Shown one piece after another: positions 9,174 to 18,057 of a stretch of 64,000 bases of DNA. The DNA comes from Cellulomonas chitinilytica (GTDB lineage: Bacteria > Actinomycetota > Actinomycetes > Actinomycetales > Cellulomonadaceae): NCBI RefSeq assembly GCF_016862675.1, contig NZ_BONK01000004.1, positions 124,001 to 188,000 of the forward strand. Direction: 5' to 3'. A program made the position numbers and the translations under genes. The notes beneath the pieces are model-generated. The model did no database searches. It was not told the DNA's origin and saw nothing but the letters and a program-made list of their open reading frames with translations. Every line of letters begins with the position of its first letter. Positions within the stretch are counted from its first letter, which is position 1.

Positions 9174-10634
9174 TCAGTAGTGAGCGCCGCCGTGCTCGCC
9201 CGCGACCGCCCACGTCTCGAGCCCGATGGCCCACTCGGGGACGTCGACCGTCGGAGCGGGCTCCGGGGCGAGCACCACCGACGAGCCCGACGCCAGGTCG
9301 TACGCCGTCAGGTCCGTGCGGCCCGCCTCCTGGCAGGACGGTTGCGCCGCCACGAAGACGACTCCCCCGACGGCGGCGGTGGAGAACATCGTGTCGCCGC
9401 CGTCCTGGAGCGGGACGACACGGGCGCCGTCCCACAGCGAGGTGCCGGCGAGGCAGGCGTCTCCACCCCTGCTGACCATCTCGAACGCCACGCGGCCGTC
9501 GCCGAGCGACGACCCGCGCCACATGGCCGGGTAGGGCTCGTCGTCGGGGAAACGCTGCAGCTCGGTTGTGCGGGTCGATGCCCCGCTGACATCGACCCGG
9601 TACAGCGTCGCGTTCCGTCTCGGGGGGTAGTCCATGCCCTCCGGGTCCGCGTCGGCGCACAGGGCGAGGAGGGATCGGGCCTCGGCCCATCCGACGACGT
9701 CGCACGACCGCCCTGGGACGCCGAAGTCGAGCTCCGTGCGACCCCCGTGCACCACGTCGAGGATCGCGAAGCCCCCGTCCAAGCCGTCGTCGGTGGCCAG
9801 CCACTTCCCCTCGGCGTCCAGCACGGCCAGCATGCCCATACCGCCGACGAGCTCGAGGGTGCCGTCGTCGGTGCGCCGGTAGACGTCGGCGGTGTAGGCG
9901 TCGGTGCTCGTCGCCGTCGACCACAGCTCCGCGCCGTCCGCGGCGAGCCCCACGTAGTGGGGGCCACCTGCGTACTCACCGAGGTCGACCGGGGTCGGGG
10001 TCAGGGTCCCCGTCGTGAGGTCGAGCTCGGCGCGTGCTTCGCTGCCCTCGGCCAGGCCGCCCGTCCCGAAGATCGTGACGACGGCGGTCGTCGAGCCTGC
10101 GTCCCAGTGCAGCACGGTGACGGAGCGGTCCAGCGGCAGGTCGACGACCCGGTAGCGGTCACCGGTCGGGGACACGAGGACGACGGTGTGCCTGACGGGT
10201 CCGGGCTGCAAACCGCGCCCGTCCCACGGCACCTCGGGCCGGTGGATCGTCAGCACCCACCCCGGCGTCGTCCGTTCCAGCAGGCCGGGTGGGAGCGCCT
10301 GTGTCGGGGGCAGGCCGGGGATCTCGTCGAGCACCACGGGCGCAGCCGTCGCGCTCGGGGTCGGGCTCGGGGTGGCGGACGGCGTCGGGCTCGACGTCGG
10401 CGTCAGGGCCGGGGCGGGCTCCTCGTGGCCGCGCAGCCCGAACCAGGACGCCCCACCGAGGACCACGGCCAGGGCCGCGACGCCACCGGACTGCAACGTG
10501 CGCCGCACGGCCCGCTTGCGCCGCACGCGCCGAGCGGTCACGGCGAGCGTCCCGTCGGCCGGCTGGATCCCGGCGATCGAACGCTCACGGGCCTCGACGT
10601 TCGCGTGCATCAGGTCGATCAGGTCACGCGTCAC
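9174..10634 (-). CDS. Membrane-anchored putative anti-sigma/sensor protein (copy 2)
   Basis: 486 residues from the GTG at 10634, which overlaps the end of the upstream sigma gene by 11 bases. Topology: a basic cytoplasmic segment (1-48, with ARRVRRKRAVRR), one membrane helix (about 50-67), then a Pro/Thr/Ser linker with SPTPSATPSPTPSAT. A large extracytoplasmic domain follows, with repeated strand patterns (VVLVSPTGDRYRVVDLP, GKWLATDDGLDGG) that look like a beta-propeller, plus Cys pairs. Coupling to an ECF sigma gene makes an anti-sigma role likely, but no zinc-type HxxxCxxC motif is present. It is paralogous to the 11247-12632 protein. Confidence 0.7.
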   Translation of the reverse strand: MTRDLIDLMHANVEARERSIAGIQPADGTLAVTARRVRRKRAVRRTLQSGGVAALAVVLGGASWFGLRGHEEPAPALTPTSSPTPSATPSPTPSATAAPVVLDEIPGLPPTQALPPGLLERTTPGWVLTIHRPEVPWDGRGLQPGPVRHTVVLVSPTGDRYRVVDLPLDRSVTVLHWDAGSTTAVVTIFGTGGLAEGSEARAELDLTTGTLTPTPVDLGEYAGGPHYVGLAADGAELWSTATSTDAYTADVYRRTDDGTLELVGGMGMLAVLDAEGKWLATDDGLDGGFAILDVVHGGRTELDFGVPGRSCDVVGWAEARSLLALCADADPEGMDYPPRRNATLYRVDVSGASTRTTELQRFPDDEPYPAMWRGSSLGDGRVAFEMVSRGGDACLAGTSLWDGARVVPLQDGGDTMFSTAAVGGVVFVAAQPSCQEAGRTDLTAYDLASGSSVVLAPEPAPTVDVPEWAIGLETWAVAGEHGGAHY

Positions 10635-11178
10635 GACGCACCTCCTCCGTCCGGACCAGCACGACCCCGTCACGCTCGGCCGCGTCCGTCGTGCCGAGCA
10701 GCACGTGCAGCGCGGCGACACCATCGGACGCGTAGCGCTTGACCGCGCCCTCGCTCAGGCCCAGGACCGAGGCGGTCTCCCGGACCGACAGGTCGTCGAG
10801 GTGCCGCAGCACCACGCACGCACGCTGCCGCGGGCTCAACACCGCGAGAGCCGTCTCCAGCTCCGTGGACAACCCGCCCTCCCCCGGCCCGGGCTGCACC
10901 CGCTCGCCCGGGTGAGCCGCCGCACCCCACGCCGCACGCTCGGTCCCCCGCCGACGCGTGCGGTCGACGAACCGGGACACGATCGCCCGCCGCACGTACT
11001 GCTCGGCCTGCCCGACCGAGTCGAACCGCGCCCTCGCCGAGAACGTCGAGACCAACGCCTCCTGCACCAGGTCCTCGGCGTCGGCCCGCGAGGAGACCAT
11101 CAGCATCGCCCGCGCGACGAGCACCGGGTAGCGCTCACGCGCCACCTGCTCGAGCATCGGCTCCCATCGTCGGACCAC
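10624..11178 (-). CDS. ECF-type RNA polymerase sigma factor (copy 2)
   Basis: 184 residues from the GTG at 11178, just after AGGAGG. The longer open frame has no ribosome site. Region 2 shows SRADAEDLVQEALVSTF and QAEQYVRRAIVSRFVD. Region 4 shows LSPRQRACVVLRHLDDLSVRETA and GLSEGAVKRYASDGV, a typical SigE-family helix-turn-helix. The next gene overlaps it by 11 bases, giving a sigma/sensor couple. Upstream is a promoter with the same -35, spacer length and -10 as the neighbouring paralogous operon. Autoregulation, or cross-regulation by the other copy, is therefore likely. Confidence 0.9.
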   Translation of the reverse strand: MVRRWEPMLEQVARERYPVLVARAMLMVSSRADAEDLVQEALVSTFSARARFDSVGQAEQYVRRAIVSRFVDRTRRRGTERAAWGAAAHPGERVQPGPGEGGLSTELETALAVLSPRQRACVVLRHLDDLSVRETASVLGLSEGAVKRYASDGVAALHVLLGTTDAAERDGVVLVRTEEVRRDA

Positions 11179-11200
11179 CCGACCTCCTTCCCGCAGCCGT

Positions 11201-11232
11201 AGAACGCATCGGCACCCAGAAAGGTTGGGGTG
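11201..11232 (-). promoter_or_regulatory. ECF-type promoter of sigma operon 2
   Basis: Read on the minus strand: CACCCCAACC (11232-11223), 16 bp, then CGTTCT (11206-11201). AACC is the classic ECF -35 core. The same 10-mer, spacing and -10 occur upstream of the paralogous sigma gene at 13224-13255. The start codon lies about 23 bp downstream of the -10. Confidence 0.8.
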
Positions 11233-11246
11233 AGCCGGTGATCCAC

Positions 11247-12632
11247 TCAGCGCGTGGTCGCGACGGTCCACGACGTCATGCCGCGTTGCCACCAGACGGC
11301 TCCGACGCCGGGCGCCTCACCGTCGGGCGGGCGCGGCACGAGGACGGTCGTCGCCCCCGTCGCGTCGTCGTACGCCGCGAGCCAGTCGGGGGTGTCGTCC
11401 GCGTCGACGACAAGAACGAGCGTGCCCCCGCTGACGGCCACGAATGCGCTCTCGACCATCAACGAGGCGCGCCACACGGTCGAGACGGCGCTCCCGTCGA
11501 CCATCACGACGACGGACTCCTGTGTCGCCGCGTCGGTGCCCTGGACGACCAGGCGGCCGTCACCCAGCGGGACCACCTGGTTGACCGAGCCGGGTGCGAT
11601 GCCGTCGAACGCGAGCGGCTGAGGCCACGGGGAGACCCGCGGCTCGGCAGGGAACGCGACGGAGTACAGGGAGCCCACACCGGCCAGGTCCGCGCACCGG
11701 ATGACCGCCTCGCTGCCGGAGAGCCAGCCGGCCGGCCGGCAGGTCGAGCTGCCGACTGGTGGCACCCAGAACCGCTCGAACCCGGCCTCGAGGTCGACCG
11801 CCCCGAACGAGGTCGTGACGAGGCGGCGGTCCGGGCTGAACGTGCCGGAGACCGGGTCGGCCCGGACCGGGAGGACCGGGACGGCAGAGGTGCCGTCTGC
11901 AGCAAGCGCGAGCACGTCGCCTGAGGGTGCCTGCCAGATCGTGCGTCCGGCGGCGTCGACCCCTACCCAGGAGTCGTCGTCGGACGGTCCGCCCGTGGCG
12001 CTCAGCTGCCCGGTCTGCAGGTCGAGCCAACGGTGGGGCCCGCTCTCGAGGCTCACGAGGGCGCGACGCTCCCCTGCGGTCCAGTGGACCAGGTGGACGT
12101 CCCGGGGGACGTCGAACATCCGGTACCGATCGCCGGAGGGCGAGACGAGATAGAGCACGGGCCGCCCGACGGCGATCCTCTCGTCGTTGCCGTCCGCGGT
12201 CGACCGCACGTACTCGGGCGCGTACACGGCCAGCACCCAACCCTCCTCCGCGCCCGCCAGGATCGCGGCGGTTACGGGGACGGACGACGGCTGCACCCAT
12301 GACCCGAGGCTCGGGGTCTCGGTCGCGGTCGCGGTCGGGCTGACCGCCGGCGTCGCGGACGCGGTGGGTGTCGGTGTCGCAGACGGCGTCGGTGCGACCG
12401 TCGGGGTCGGCTCGACGGCGGGCGGGGGCGCGTCGAACCGCAGGCCGGCCCAGACGGCAGTGCCGACGACGCCGGCGGCAGCCACGCCGACGACGGACTC
12501 CACGGTGTGCCGCTGCACCCGCCGACGCCGCACGCTCCTGCGCAGGCTCGCCAGGAGGAGCTCGTCGGGTGCGACGGTCGAGGACAGCTCGTCGACGGCG
12601 TGTCCCAGCACGATGCTCAGGTCGGTGCTCAT
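11247..12632 (-). CDS. Membrane-anchored putative anti-sigma/sensor protein (copy 1)
   Basis: 461 residues. Its ATG overlaps the sigma stop codon by four bases (ATGA), so translation is coupled. A cytoplasmic part (1-43, with RRSVRRRRVQRH) precedes one membrane helix (about 45-66) and a Pro/Thr linker (PTPTVAPTPSATPTPTAS). The extracytoplasmic domain shares motifs with copy 2 (LYLVSPSGDRYRMFDVP, GWLSGSEAVIRCADLAG) and probably folds as a beta-propeller. The likely role is to hold the sigma factor at the membrane until a surface signal is sensed. It lacks the usual zinc anti-sigma motif, so this is inference from gene order and topology. Confidence 0.7.
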   Translation of the reverse strand: MSTDLSIVLGHAVDELSSTVAPDELLLASLRRSVRRRRVQRHTVESVVGVAAAGVVGTAVWAGLRFDAPPPAVEPTPTVAPTPSATPTPTASATPAVSPTATATETPSLGSWVQPSSVPVTAAILAGAEEGWVLAVYAPEYVRSTADGNDERIAVGRPVLYLVSPSGDRYRMFDVPRDVHLVHWTAGERRALVSLESGPHRWLDLQTGQLSATGGPSDDDSWVGVDAAGRTIWQAPSGDVLALAADGTSAVPVLPVRADPVSGTFSPDRRLVTTSFGAVDLEAGFERFWVPPVGSSTCRPAGWLSGSEAVIRCADLAGVGSLYSVAFPAEPRVSPWPQPLAFDGIAPGSVNQVVPLGDGRLVVQGTDAATQESVVVMVDGSAVSTVWRASLMVESAFVAVSGGTLVLVVDADDTPDWLAAYDDATGATTVLVPRPPDGEAPGVGAVWWQRGMTSWTVATTR

Positions 12633-13177
12633 GCCACTCCTCCCACTCCGTCACGCAGCCGCACGGCGGCCACCTCACGGTCGGTCGTCGTCGTGCCGAG
12701 CGCGGCGTCCAGCCGCGCGGTCCCGTCGGAGGTGTACCGCTTGACGGCCCCCTCGCTCAGCCCGAGCGCGGCCGCGGTCTCCCGGACGGACAGGTCGTCG
12801 ACGTGCCGCAGCACGACGCACGCACGCTCGCGCGGCGCGAGCCCCTGGAGGGCGGCGTGCACGTCGGCGCCGAGACCGCGGGCCTCGACGAGCAGCGGGG
12901 TCGCGGGCCGCGCACCGAGCCGAGTCACCGCCGACCGCTCCCGTGTGCGCCTGCGGGACTCGTCGATCGACCGCGTGACGATCGCGCGCCGCACGTAGGC
13001 CTCCGCCTGCGCGACGGTCGCGAACCGCGCGCGTCCGGAGAACGAGGCGATGAGCGCGTCCTGGACCAGGTCCTGCGCGTCGTCGCGCGAGCCGCACACG
13101 AGCATCGCGTACCCGACGAGCCGTCCGTGCCGCTCCCGCACCACCTGCTCCAGCAGGTCCTGCCACCGTGCCGCCAC
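12629..13177 (-). CDS. ECF-type RNA polymerase sigma factor (copy 1)
   Basis: 182 residues from the GTG at 13177, preceded by GAGAGGA. The open frame continues far upstream, but the promoter at 13224-13255 excludes that. Region 2 has SRDDAQDLVQDALIASF and QAEAYVRRAIVTRSIDE. Region 4 has LAPRERACVVLRHVDDLSVRETAAALG and GLSEGAVKRYTSDGT. It is closely similar to copy 2 through both regions, so the two operons arose by duplication. It is divergent from the MFS gene at 13350. Confidence 0.9.
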   Translation of the reverse strand: MAARWQDLLEQVVRERHGRLVGYAMLVCGSRDDAQDLVQDALIASFSGRARFATVAQAEAYVRRAIVTRSIDESRRRTRERSAVTRLGARPATPLLVEARGLGADVHAALQGLAPRERACVVLRHVDDLSVRETAAALGLSEGAVKRYTSDGTARLDAALGTTTTDREVAAVRLRDGVGGVA

Positions 13178-13223
13178 CGATGTCCTCTCGTCCGGCGCCG
13201 TCCATCCCCCGTGCTCGCCAAGG

Positions 13224-13255
13224 AGAACGCGCGGGACGCCGATCTGGTTGGGGTG
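13224..13255 (-). promoter_or_regulatory. ECF-type promoter of sigma operon 1
   Basis: Minus strand: CACCCCAACC (13255-13246), 16 bp, CGTTCT (13229-13224). This matches the promoter of sigma operon 2 in both boxes and in spacing, while the spacer sequence differs. That pattern is what selection for one sigma specificity would leave. Confidence 0.8.
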
Positions 13256-13349
13256 GCTTCGGCACACCCAGGGGCGGGGACCAGCAAGAACGGGGCGCGC
13301 CACCCGTCCGCGCAGCGGCGCGGGAGCGCTTCGGTGCGAGGATGACGGC

Positions 13350-14660
13350 GTGCAGGTGATCGACGACCTCAAGGCCCTGTGGCCCCTGCGGGACTTCCGC
13401 AGGCTGTTCGCCGTGCGCCTGACGAGCCAGACCGCCGACGGCATGTTCCAGGTGGGTCTGGCGACGCTGTTCTTCTTCTCCCCCGAGAACGCGAGCACCG
13501 CGGTCGGGGTCGCGACGGCGTTCGCGGTGCTGCTGCTGCCGTTCACGATCGTCGGACCGTGGGCGGGCGTGCTGCTCGACCGGTGGCGGCGCCGGCAGGT
13601 GCTGCTCGTCGGGAACCTGGTGCGGGTGGGGCTGACGGCGACGATCGCGCTGCTCATGGTCACCGGCGGGGTCGGCCCGGCGGTGTACGTGCTGGCGCTG
13701 GCGAACCTGTCGATCAACCGGTTCCTGCTGGCCGCCCTGTCGGCGTCCCTGCCGCGCGTGGTCGACGGGCCGCTGCTGCTCACGGCCAACTCGTTGACCC
13801 CGACGCTCGGTGCGGCGGCGGCGTTCGTGGGCGGCGGGCTCGGGTTCCTGCTCGGTCTGGTGCTGCCCGAGGGGCACCTGCGGGACGGGGCGGCGCTGAT
13901 CGTCGCGGCCGCGGTGATGGGCGTCGCAGCGTTGCTCGCGACCCGCCTCGGCAAGGACCGGCTCGGGCCCGACGAGCGTGCGGACGCCGCCCAGCTGCGC
14001 GCGGCGCTCGGCACGTTGGCGCGCGGTCTCGTCGAGGGCGCCCGCTACCTCGTCGAGCGGCGCACGCCCGCGCAGGCGCTCGGCATCATGGCGACGCACC
14101 GGTTCCTGTACGGCGTGACGTTCATCGCGAGCATCCTCATCAGCCGCAACCTGCTGTCGGACCCGACGGACGTCGACGCGGGCCTGACCACGTTCGCCGG
14201 AGTGCTCGGTGCGTCGGCCGTCGGGTTCATGCTCTCGGTGGTCGTCACGCCGGTGCTGTCGCCGCGGGTCGGGCCGCAGCGGTGGATCGTGCTGTGCCTC
14301 CTGCTCGCCACGGTGAGCCAGCTGCTGCTCGTCGTGAGCGTGAGCCGCACGGCGGTGCTCGTCGCGGCCGGTGCGCTCGGGCTCGCGGCGCAGGGCGCGA
14401 AGATCGCGGTCGACACGATCGTGCAGCGTGACACCGCGGACGCGTACCGGGGGCGGGCGTTCGCGCTGTACGACGTCCTGTACAACGCGGCGTTCGTCCT
14501 CGCGGCCGCGCTGGGTGCCCTCACGCTGCCGGACACGGGCTACTCGCGGGTGCTGTTCCTCGTGCTGGCCCTCGGGTACGCCGCGGGCGCCGTCGTGTTC
14601 GGCCTCGCCTCCCGGAGCGCCGTCGACCGTCGGACCGTCGACACGCCAGCTCCGGCATGA
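13350..14660 (+). CDS. MFS transporter
   Basis: 436 residues from the GTG at 13350, with CGAGGA eight bases upstream; an ATG nearby is out of frame. About 12 hydrophobic segments are visible, with a basic cytoplasmic loop between the first ones (LLDRWRRRQVLLVGN, the MFS-type motif after helix 2). The pattern fits the enterobactin-exporter-like or drug-efflux MFS group, with no substrate indicated. Its stop overlaps the ATG of the LOV phosphatase gene (ATGA), so transport and light or redox sensing are expressed together. It is divergent from ECF sigma operon 1. Confidence 0.88.
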   Translation: MQVIDDLKALWPLRDFRRLFAVRLTSQTADGMFQVGLATLFFFSPENASTAVGVATAFAVLLLPFTIVGPWAGVLLDRWRRRQVLLVGNLVRVGLTATIALLMVTGGVGPAVYVLALANLSINRFLLAALSASLPRVVDGPLLLTANSLTPTLGAAAAFVGGGLGFLLGLVLPEGHLRDGAALIVAAAVMGVAALLATRLGKDRLGPDERADAAQLRAALGTLARGLVEGARYLVERRTPAQALGIMATHRFLYGVTFIASILISRNLLSDPTDVDAGLTTFAGVLGASAVGFMLSVVVTPVLSPRVGPQRWIVLCLLLATVSQLLLVVSVSRTAVLVAAGALGLAAQGAKIAVDTIVQRDTADAYRGRAFALYDVLYNAAFVLAAALGALTLPDTGYSRVLFLVLALGYAAGAVVFGLASRSAVDRRTVDTPAPA

Positions 14661-16315
14661 CAGGCTCCGTGCCCGTGGAGCTGGCCGCGCTGGACGTCGC
14701 CGTGTGCGTGACGGACCCGCGCCTGCCCGACGACCCGGTGGTCTGGGTCAACGAGGCGTTCACCCGGCTCACGGGGTACCGGTTCGACGAGGCCGTCGGC
14801 CGCAACTGCCGGTTCCTGCAGGGGCCCGACACCGACCCTGTCGCCGTCGCCGAGCTCCGGTCGGCGCTCGACACCGACCGCCCCGCGGCGACCGTGCTGC
14901 GCAACCACCGGCGGGACGGCTCGCCGTTCTGGAACCAGGTCGTCGTCTCCGCGCTCCGCGACGAGCACCACCGCGTGACGCAGCGGATCGGCCTGCTGGT
15001 CGACGTCACGGACCGTGTCGAGTCCGAGCAGCTGGGGGACGTGACCGGCGAGCTCGCCGGTCAGACCTCCGCCCGGCTCGAGCTGCTCGCGCGCGTGAGC
15101 GACGAGCTCGCCCGTCACCTCGACTACGAGGCGGCCGTCGACGCCCTCGCCGACCTCGTCGTGCCGGCCCTGGCGACGTGGGGGTACGTCGCGGTCACCG
15201 ACGACCGGGGCCGGTTCGAGCACGTCCACGTCGTCGCGGGCGACACCGGGGGCGCCGAGCTGGCGCAGTCGCTCGCACGGCAGGACCTCGGCTGGCTGCG
15301 CCGTTCGCCGAAGATCACGGAGGCGCTCGCGACCCACCCGGGCTTCGTCGCGCTGCCCTACCAGATCGACACCACGGGCCTGCCCGAGCGGACGTCGCCC
15401 GAGCAGCTCGCGCTCCTGACCAGGCTCGGTCTCGGCAGCGCGCTCGTCGTGCCGCTGCGGGCCAGGGACCGCGTGATCGGGGTCCTGTGCCTCGTGCACG
15501 AGAAGCCGGACGGCTTCAGCTCGGACGTGGTGGTGACGACCGCGCACCTCAGCCGCCGCGCCGGGCTGGCCCTCGACAACGTCCGCCTGTTCCTCGCGCA
15601 GCGCACCGCGGCCCTCACGCTGCAGCACAGCCTCCTGCCCGAGATCCCCACCATCCCCGGCCTGGACGTCGCGGCGCAGTACGTCCCGTCGTCCCGGTTC
15701 GCCGCCGTGGGTGGCGACTGGTTCGACGTGCTGCCCCTGCCCGACGGCACCATCGGCCTCGCGGTGGGCGACGTGGTGGGGCACGACCTCGCCGCGGCCG
15801 CCGCGATGGGTCAGCTGCGGTCGCTGCTCCGGTCGTTCGCCTGGGACGGCGCCGCACCTGCCCGGGTCCTGGCGCGGATCGACGAGCTGGTGCGCGGGCT
15901 CGACGTCGCCGACATCGCGACCTGCGTGTACGCCAGGCTCCGCCCGACGCCCGACGGCTCCGAGCTCGAGTACGCCCGGGCCGGCCACCCGCCGCCGTTG
16001 CTGCGCCTGCCCGGCGGCACGGTGACCCGGCTCGACGGCGTCCTCGGCACCCCGATCGGTGTCGGCGACTTCGGCCGCCCCACCGTCGAGGAGGTCGTCG
16101 TCCTGCCGGCGGGTGCGACGCTCGTCATGTACACCGACGGGCTCGTCGAACGGCGGGACCGCGGGCTGCGGGACGGGATCGAGGCGCTCGAGTCGGCCCT
16201 CGGCGCACTGCCTGACGGCCTCGGCGCGACCGAGGTGCGCGACCGGCTCGTCGCCGAGCTGGTCGGCGAGCACCAGGAGGACGACGTGTGCCTGCTGGTG
16301 GTGCGGCGGCCCTGA
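14657..16315 (+). CDS. LOV(PAS)-GAF-PP2C (SpoIIE/RsbU-type) serine phosphatase
   Basis: 552 residues. Residues about 10-115 form a PAS domain of the LOV type with the flavin motif GRNCRFLQG; Cys51 is the adduct-forming cysteine and NHRRDGSPFWNQ gives the flavin-binding Asn pair. The strand usually reading FIGVQ-DVT is RIGLLVDVT here, so the conserved signalling Gln is replaced by Leu. A GAF domain follows (about 130-310). The C-terminal PP2C domain has GGDWFDV, GDVVGHD, YARAGHPPP, MYTDGLVER and a final EDDV, the metal-binding set. Such proteins dephosphorylate anti-sigma-factor antagonists in SigB-type stress pathways. No antagonist or anti-sigma kinase gene is adjacent. It is coupled to the MFS gene. 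Confidence 0.92.
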   Translation: MTGSVPVELAALDVAVCVTDPRLPDDPVVWVNEAFTRLTGYRFDEAVGRNCRFLQGPDTDPVAVAELRSALDTDRPAATVLRNHRRDGSPFWNQVVVSALRDEHHRVTQRIGLLVDVTDRVESEQLGDVTGELAGQTSARLELLARVSDELARHLDYEAAVDALADLVVPALATWGYVAVTDDRGRFEHVHVVAGDTGGAELAQSLARQDLGWLRRSPKITEALATHPGFVALPYQIDTTGLPERTSPEQLALLTRLGLGSALVVPLRARDRVIGVLCLVHEKPDGFSSDVVVTTAHLSRRAGLALDNVRLFLAQRTAALTLQHSLLPEIPTIPGLDVAAQYVPSSRFAAVGGDWFDVLPLPDGTIGLAVGDVVGHDLAAAAAMGQLRSLLRSFAWDGAAPARVLARIDELVRGLDVADIATCVYARLRPTPDGSELEYARAGHPPPLLRLPGGTVTRLDGVLGTPIGVGDFGRPTVEEVVVLPAGATLVMYTDGLVERRDRGLRDGIEALESALGALPDGLGATEVRDRLVAELVGEHQEDDVCLLVVRRP

Positions 16316-16324
16316 GCCCCGGCG

Positions 16325-17866
16325 TCAGGCCGAGCGGTCCGCCCACCACCGCAGCAGCACCTCGCGGGCCTCGTCGGGGGCCGTCGGGCCGTGCTCCATG
16401 CGGTGCTCCAGCAGGAACCGGTACGCCTCACCGACCTCCCGGCCGGGCGTCAGGCCGAGGATCTGCATGATCTGCGTGCCGTCCAGGTCGGGCCGGATCG
16501 CGTCGAGCTGCTCCTGCTCCTGCAGCTGCGCGATCCGCTTCTCGAGGTCGTCGTACGCCGCGGACAGCCGAGCCGCCTTGCGCAGGTTGCGCGTGGTGCA
16601 GTCGGACCGGGTCAGCCGGTGCAGCCGCTCCAGCAGCGGACCCGCGTCCGTGACGTAGCGGCGCACCGCCGAGTCCGTCCAGCCGCCCTCGCCGTACCCG
16701 TGGAACCGCAGGTGCAGCTCGGTCAGCCGCGACACCGCCTGCACGGTCGCCTTGTCGAACCGCAGCTCCTTGAGCCGCTTCGCGACGAGCTTCGCGCCGA
16801 CGACCTCGTGGTGGTGGAAGCTCACGCCGCCGCCGTCCTCGAACCGCCGGGTACGGGGCTTGCCGATGTCGTGCAGCAGCGCGGCGAGGCGCAGCACCAG
16901 GTCGGGGCCGGGCACCGGACCGTCGGGCCCGGTCTCCAGGGCGATCGCGCGCTCGAGCACCTGCAACGAGTGCTCGTAGACGTCCTTGTGGCGGTGGTGC
17001 TCGTCGATCTCGAGGCGCAGCGCCGGCAGCTCCGGCAGCACGTGGTCGGCCAGGCCGGTGTCGACGAGGACCTCCAGGCCGAGCCGCGGCTGGGCGGCGA
17101 CGAGCAGCTTGGACAGCTCGTCGCGGACCCGCTCGCCGGACACGATGCCGATGCGGCCGGCCATGTCCTGGATCGCCGCGTAGGCGTCCGGGTCGACGGC
17201 GAAGCCCAGCTGGGCGGCGAACCGGGCGGCCCGCATCATCCGCAGGGGGTCGTCGTCGAACGACTGCCGCGGGTCGACGGGCGTGCGCAGGACCCCGCGG
17301 GCGAGGGCGGTGAGGCCGTCGAACGGGTCGACGAACGTGAGGTCCGGGAGGCGGACGGCCATCGAGTTGACCGTGAAGTCGCGGCGCGACAGGTCGCCCT
17401 CGAGCGAGTCGCCGAACACGACCTCGGGCTTGCGGGACGTCGGGTCGTACGCGTCGGTGCGGTAGGTCGTGACCTCGACGACGACGTCCGACGTCGCCCC
17501 TCGGCGGCCCGCGAACCGGCGGGCGCCGATCGTGCCGAACTCCTTGCCGATGTCCCAGTGTGCGTCACCCCACCGGGCGAGGATCGCCTCGGACTCGTCG
17601 GGCGTCGCGGACGTCGTGAAGTCGAGGTCCGCGCTCAGCCGGCCGAGGAACGCGTCGCGGACCGGTCCGCCGACGAGCGCCAGCTCGTGACCGGCGTCGC
17701 GGAACAGCCCACCGAGCTCGATCGCGTCCGCCGGCAGCCCCGCGAGCACGCCGATGGCCCGCTTCTGCAGGGCGACGACGGCGGCCGACACGTCGTCGGA
17801 CGGGTCGCCCGGTCGCCGGTCGGCGGGCTCCGGCGGGGTGGGGGCGGTGGGGTCGACGGACGGCAC
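16325..17866 (-). CDS. CCA tRNA nucleotidyltransferase (poly(A) polymerase family, HD domain)
   Basis: 513 residues from the GTG at 17866; the open frame has 26 more codons without a ribosome site. It adds or repairs the 3' CCA of tRNAs. The nucleotidyltransferase signature is clear (ALVGGPVRDAFLG, then SADLDFTTSATPDES with the two catalytic Asp). The substrate-binding region follows (RRDFTVNSMAVRLPD, DDPLRMMRAARFAAQLGF). An HD phosphohydrolase segment is present (LLHDIGKPRTRRF, HHHEVVGAKL). The actinobacterial position beside murJ and a NUDIX gene, divergent from them, is the normal one. A poly(A) polymerase activity cannot be excluded from sequence. Confidence 0.93.
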   Translation of the reverse strand: MPSVDPTAPTPPEPADRRPGDPSDDVSAAVVALQKRAIGVLAGLPADAIELGGLFRDAGHELALVGGPVRDAFLGRLSADLDFTTSATPDESEAILARWGDAHWDIGKEFGTIGARRFAGRRGATSDVVVEVTTYRTDAYDPTSRKPEVVFGDSLEGDLSRRDFTVNSMAVRLPDLTFVDPFDGLTALARGVLRTPVDPRQSFDDDPLRMMRAARFAAQLGFAVDPDAYAAIQDMAGRIGIVSGERVRDELSKLLVAAQPRLGLEVLVDTGLADHVLPELPALRLEIDEHHRHKDVYEHSLQVLERAIALETGPDGPVPGPDLVLRLAALLHDIGKPRTRRFEDGGGVSFHHHEVVGAKLVAKRLKELRFDKATVQAVSRLTELHLRFHGYGEGGWTDSAVRRYVTDAGPLLERLHRLTRSDCTTRNLRKAARLSAAYDDLEKRIAQLQEQEQLDAIRPDLDGTQIMQILGLTPGREVGEAYRFLLEHRMEHGPTAPDEAREVLLRWWADRSA

Positions 17867-18057
17867 TCGTCCAAGCCTGCCAGATGGCCGGCGATCGCCC
17901 GGCGCGGGCAGGCGCGTTGCGCTGGACGGGCGACACTCCCTCACCCGTCAGGTGGACACGCGTCCAGGTCGGATTGACTTCGCCTACGGCCGGGCGCACC
18001 ATGCCGGATCGGCTTCCTCGAAGGTGTGGAAGCGATGCCAAGCGAAGGACCACCGCC

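Noticed and set aside
7417-9924. 835-codon minus-strand frame over padR-ino1
   Set aside because: It covers two recognised genes and a terminator hairpin, so it cannot be one gene.
16325-17866. Naming this gene pcnA or cca outright
   Set aside because: The family signature does not separate CCA-adding from poly(A)-adding activity, so the symbol was left empty.
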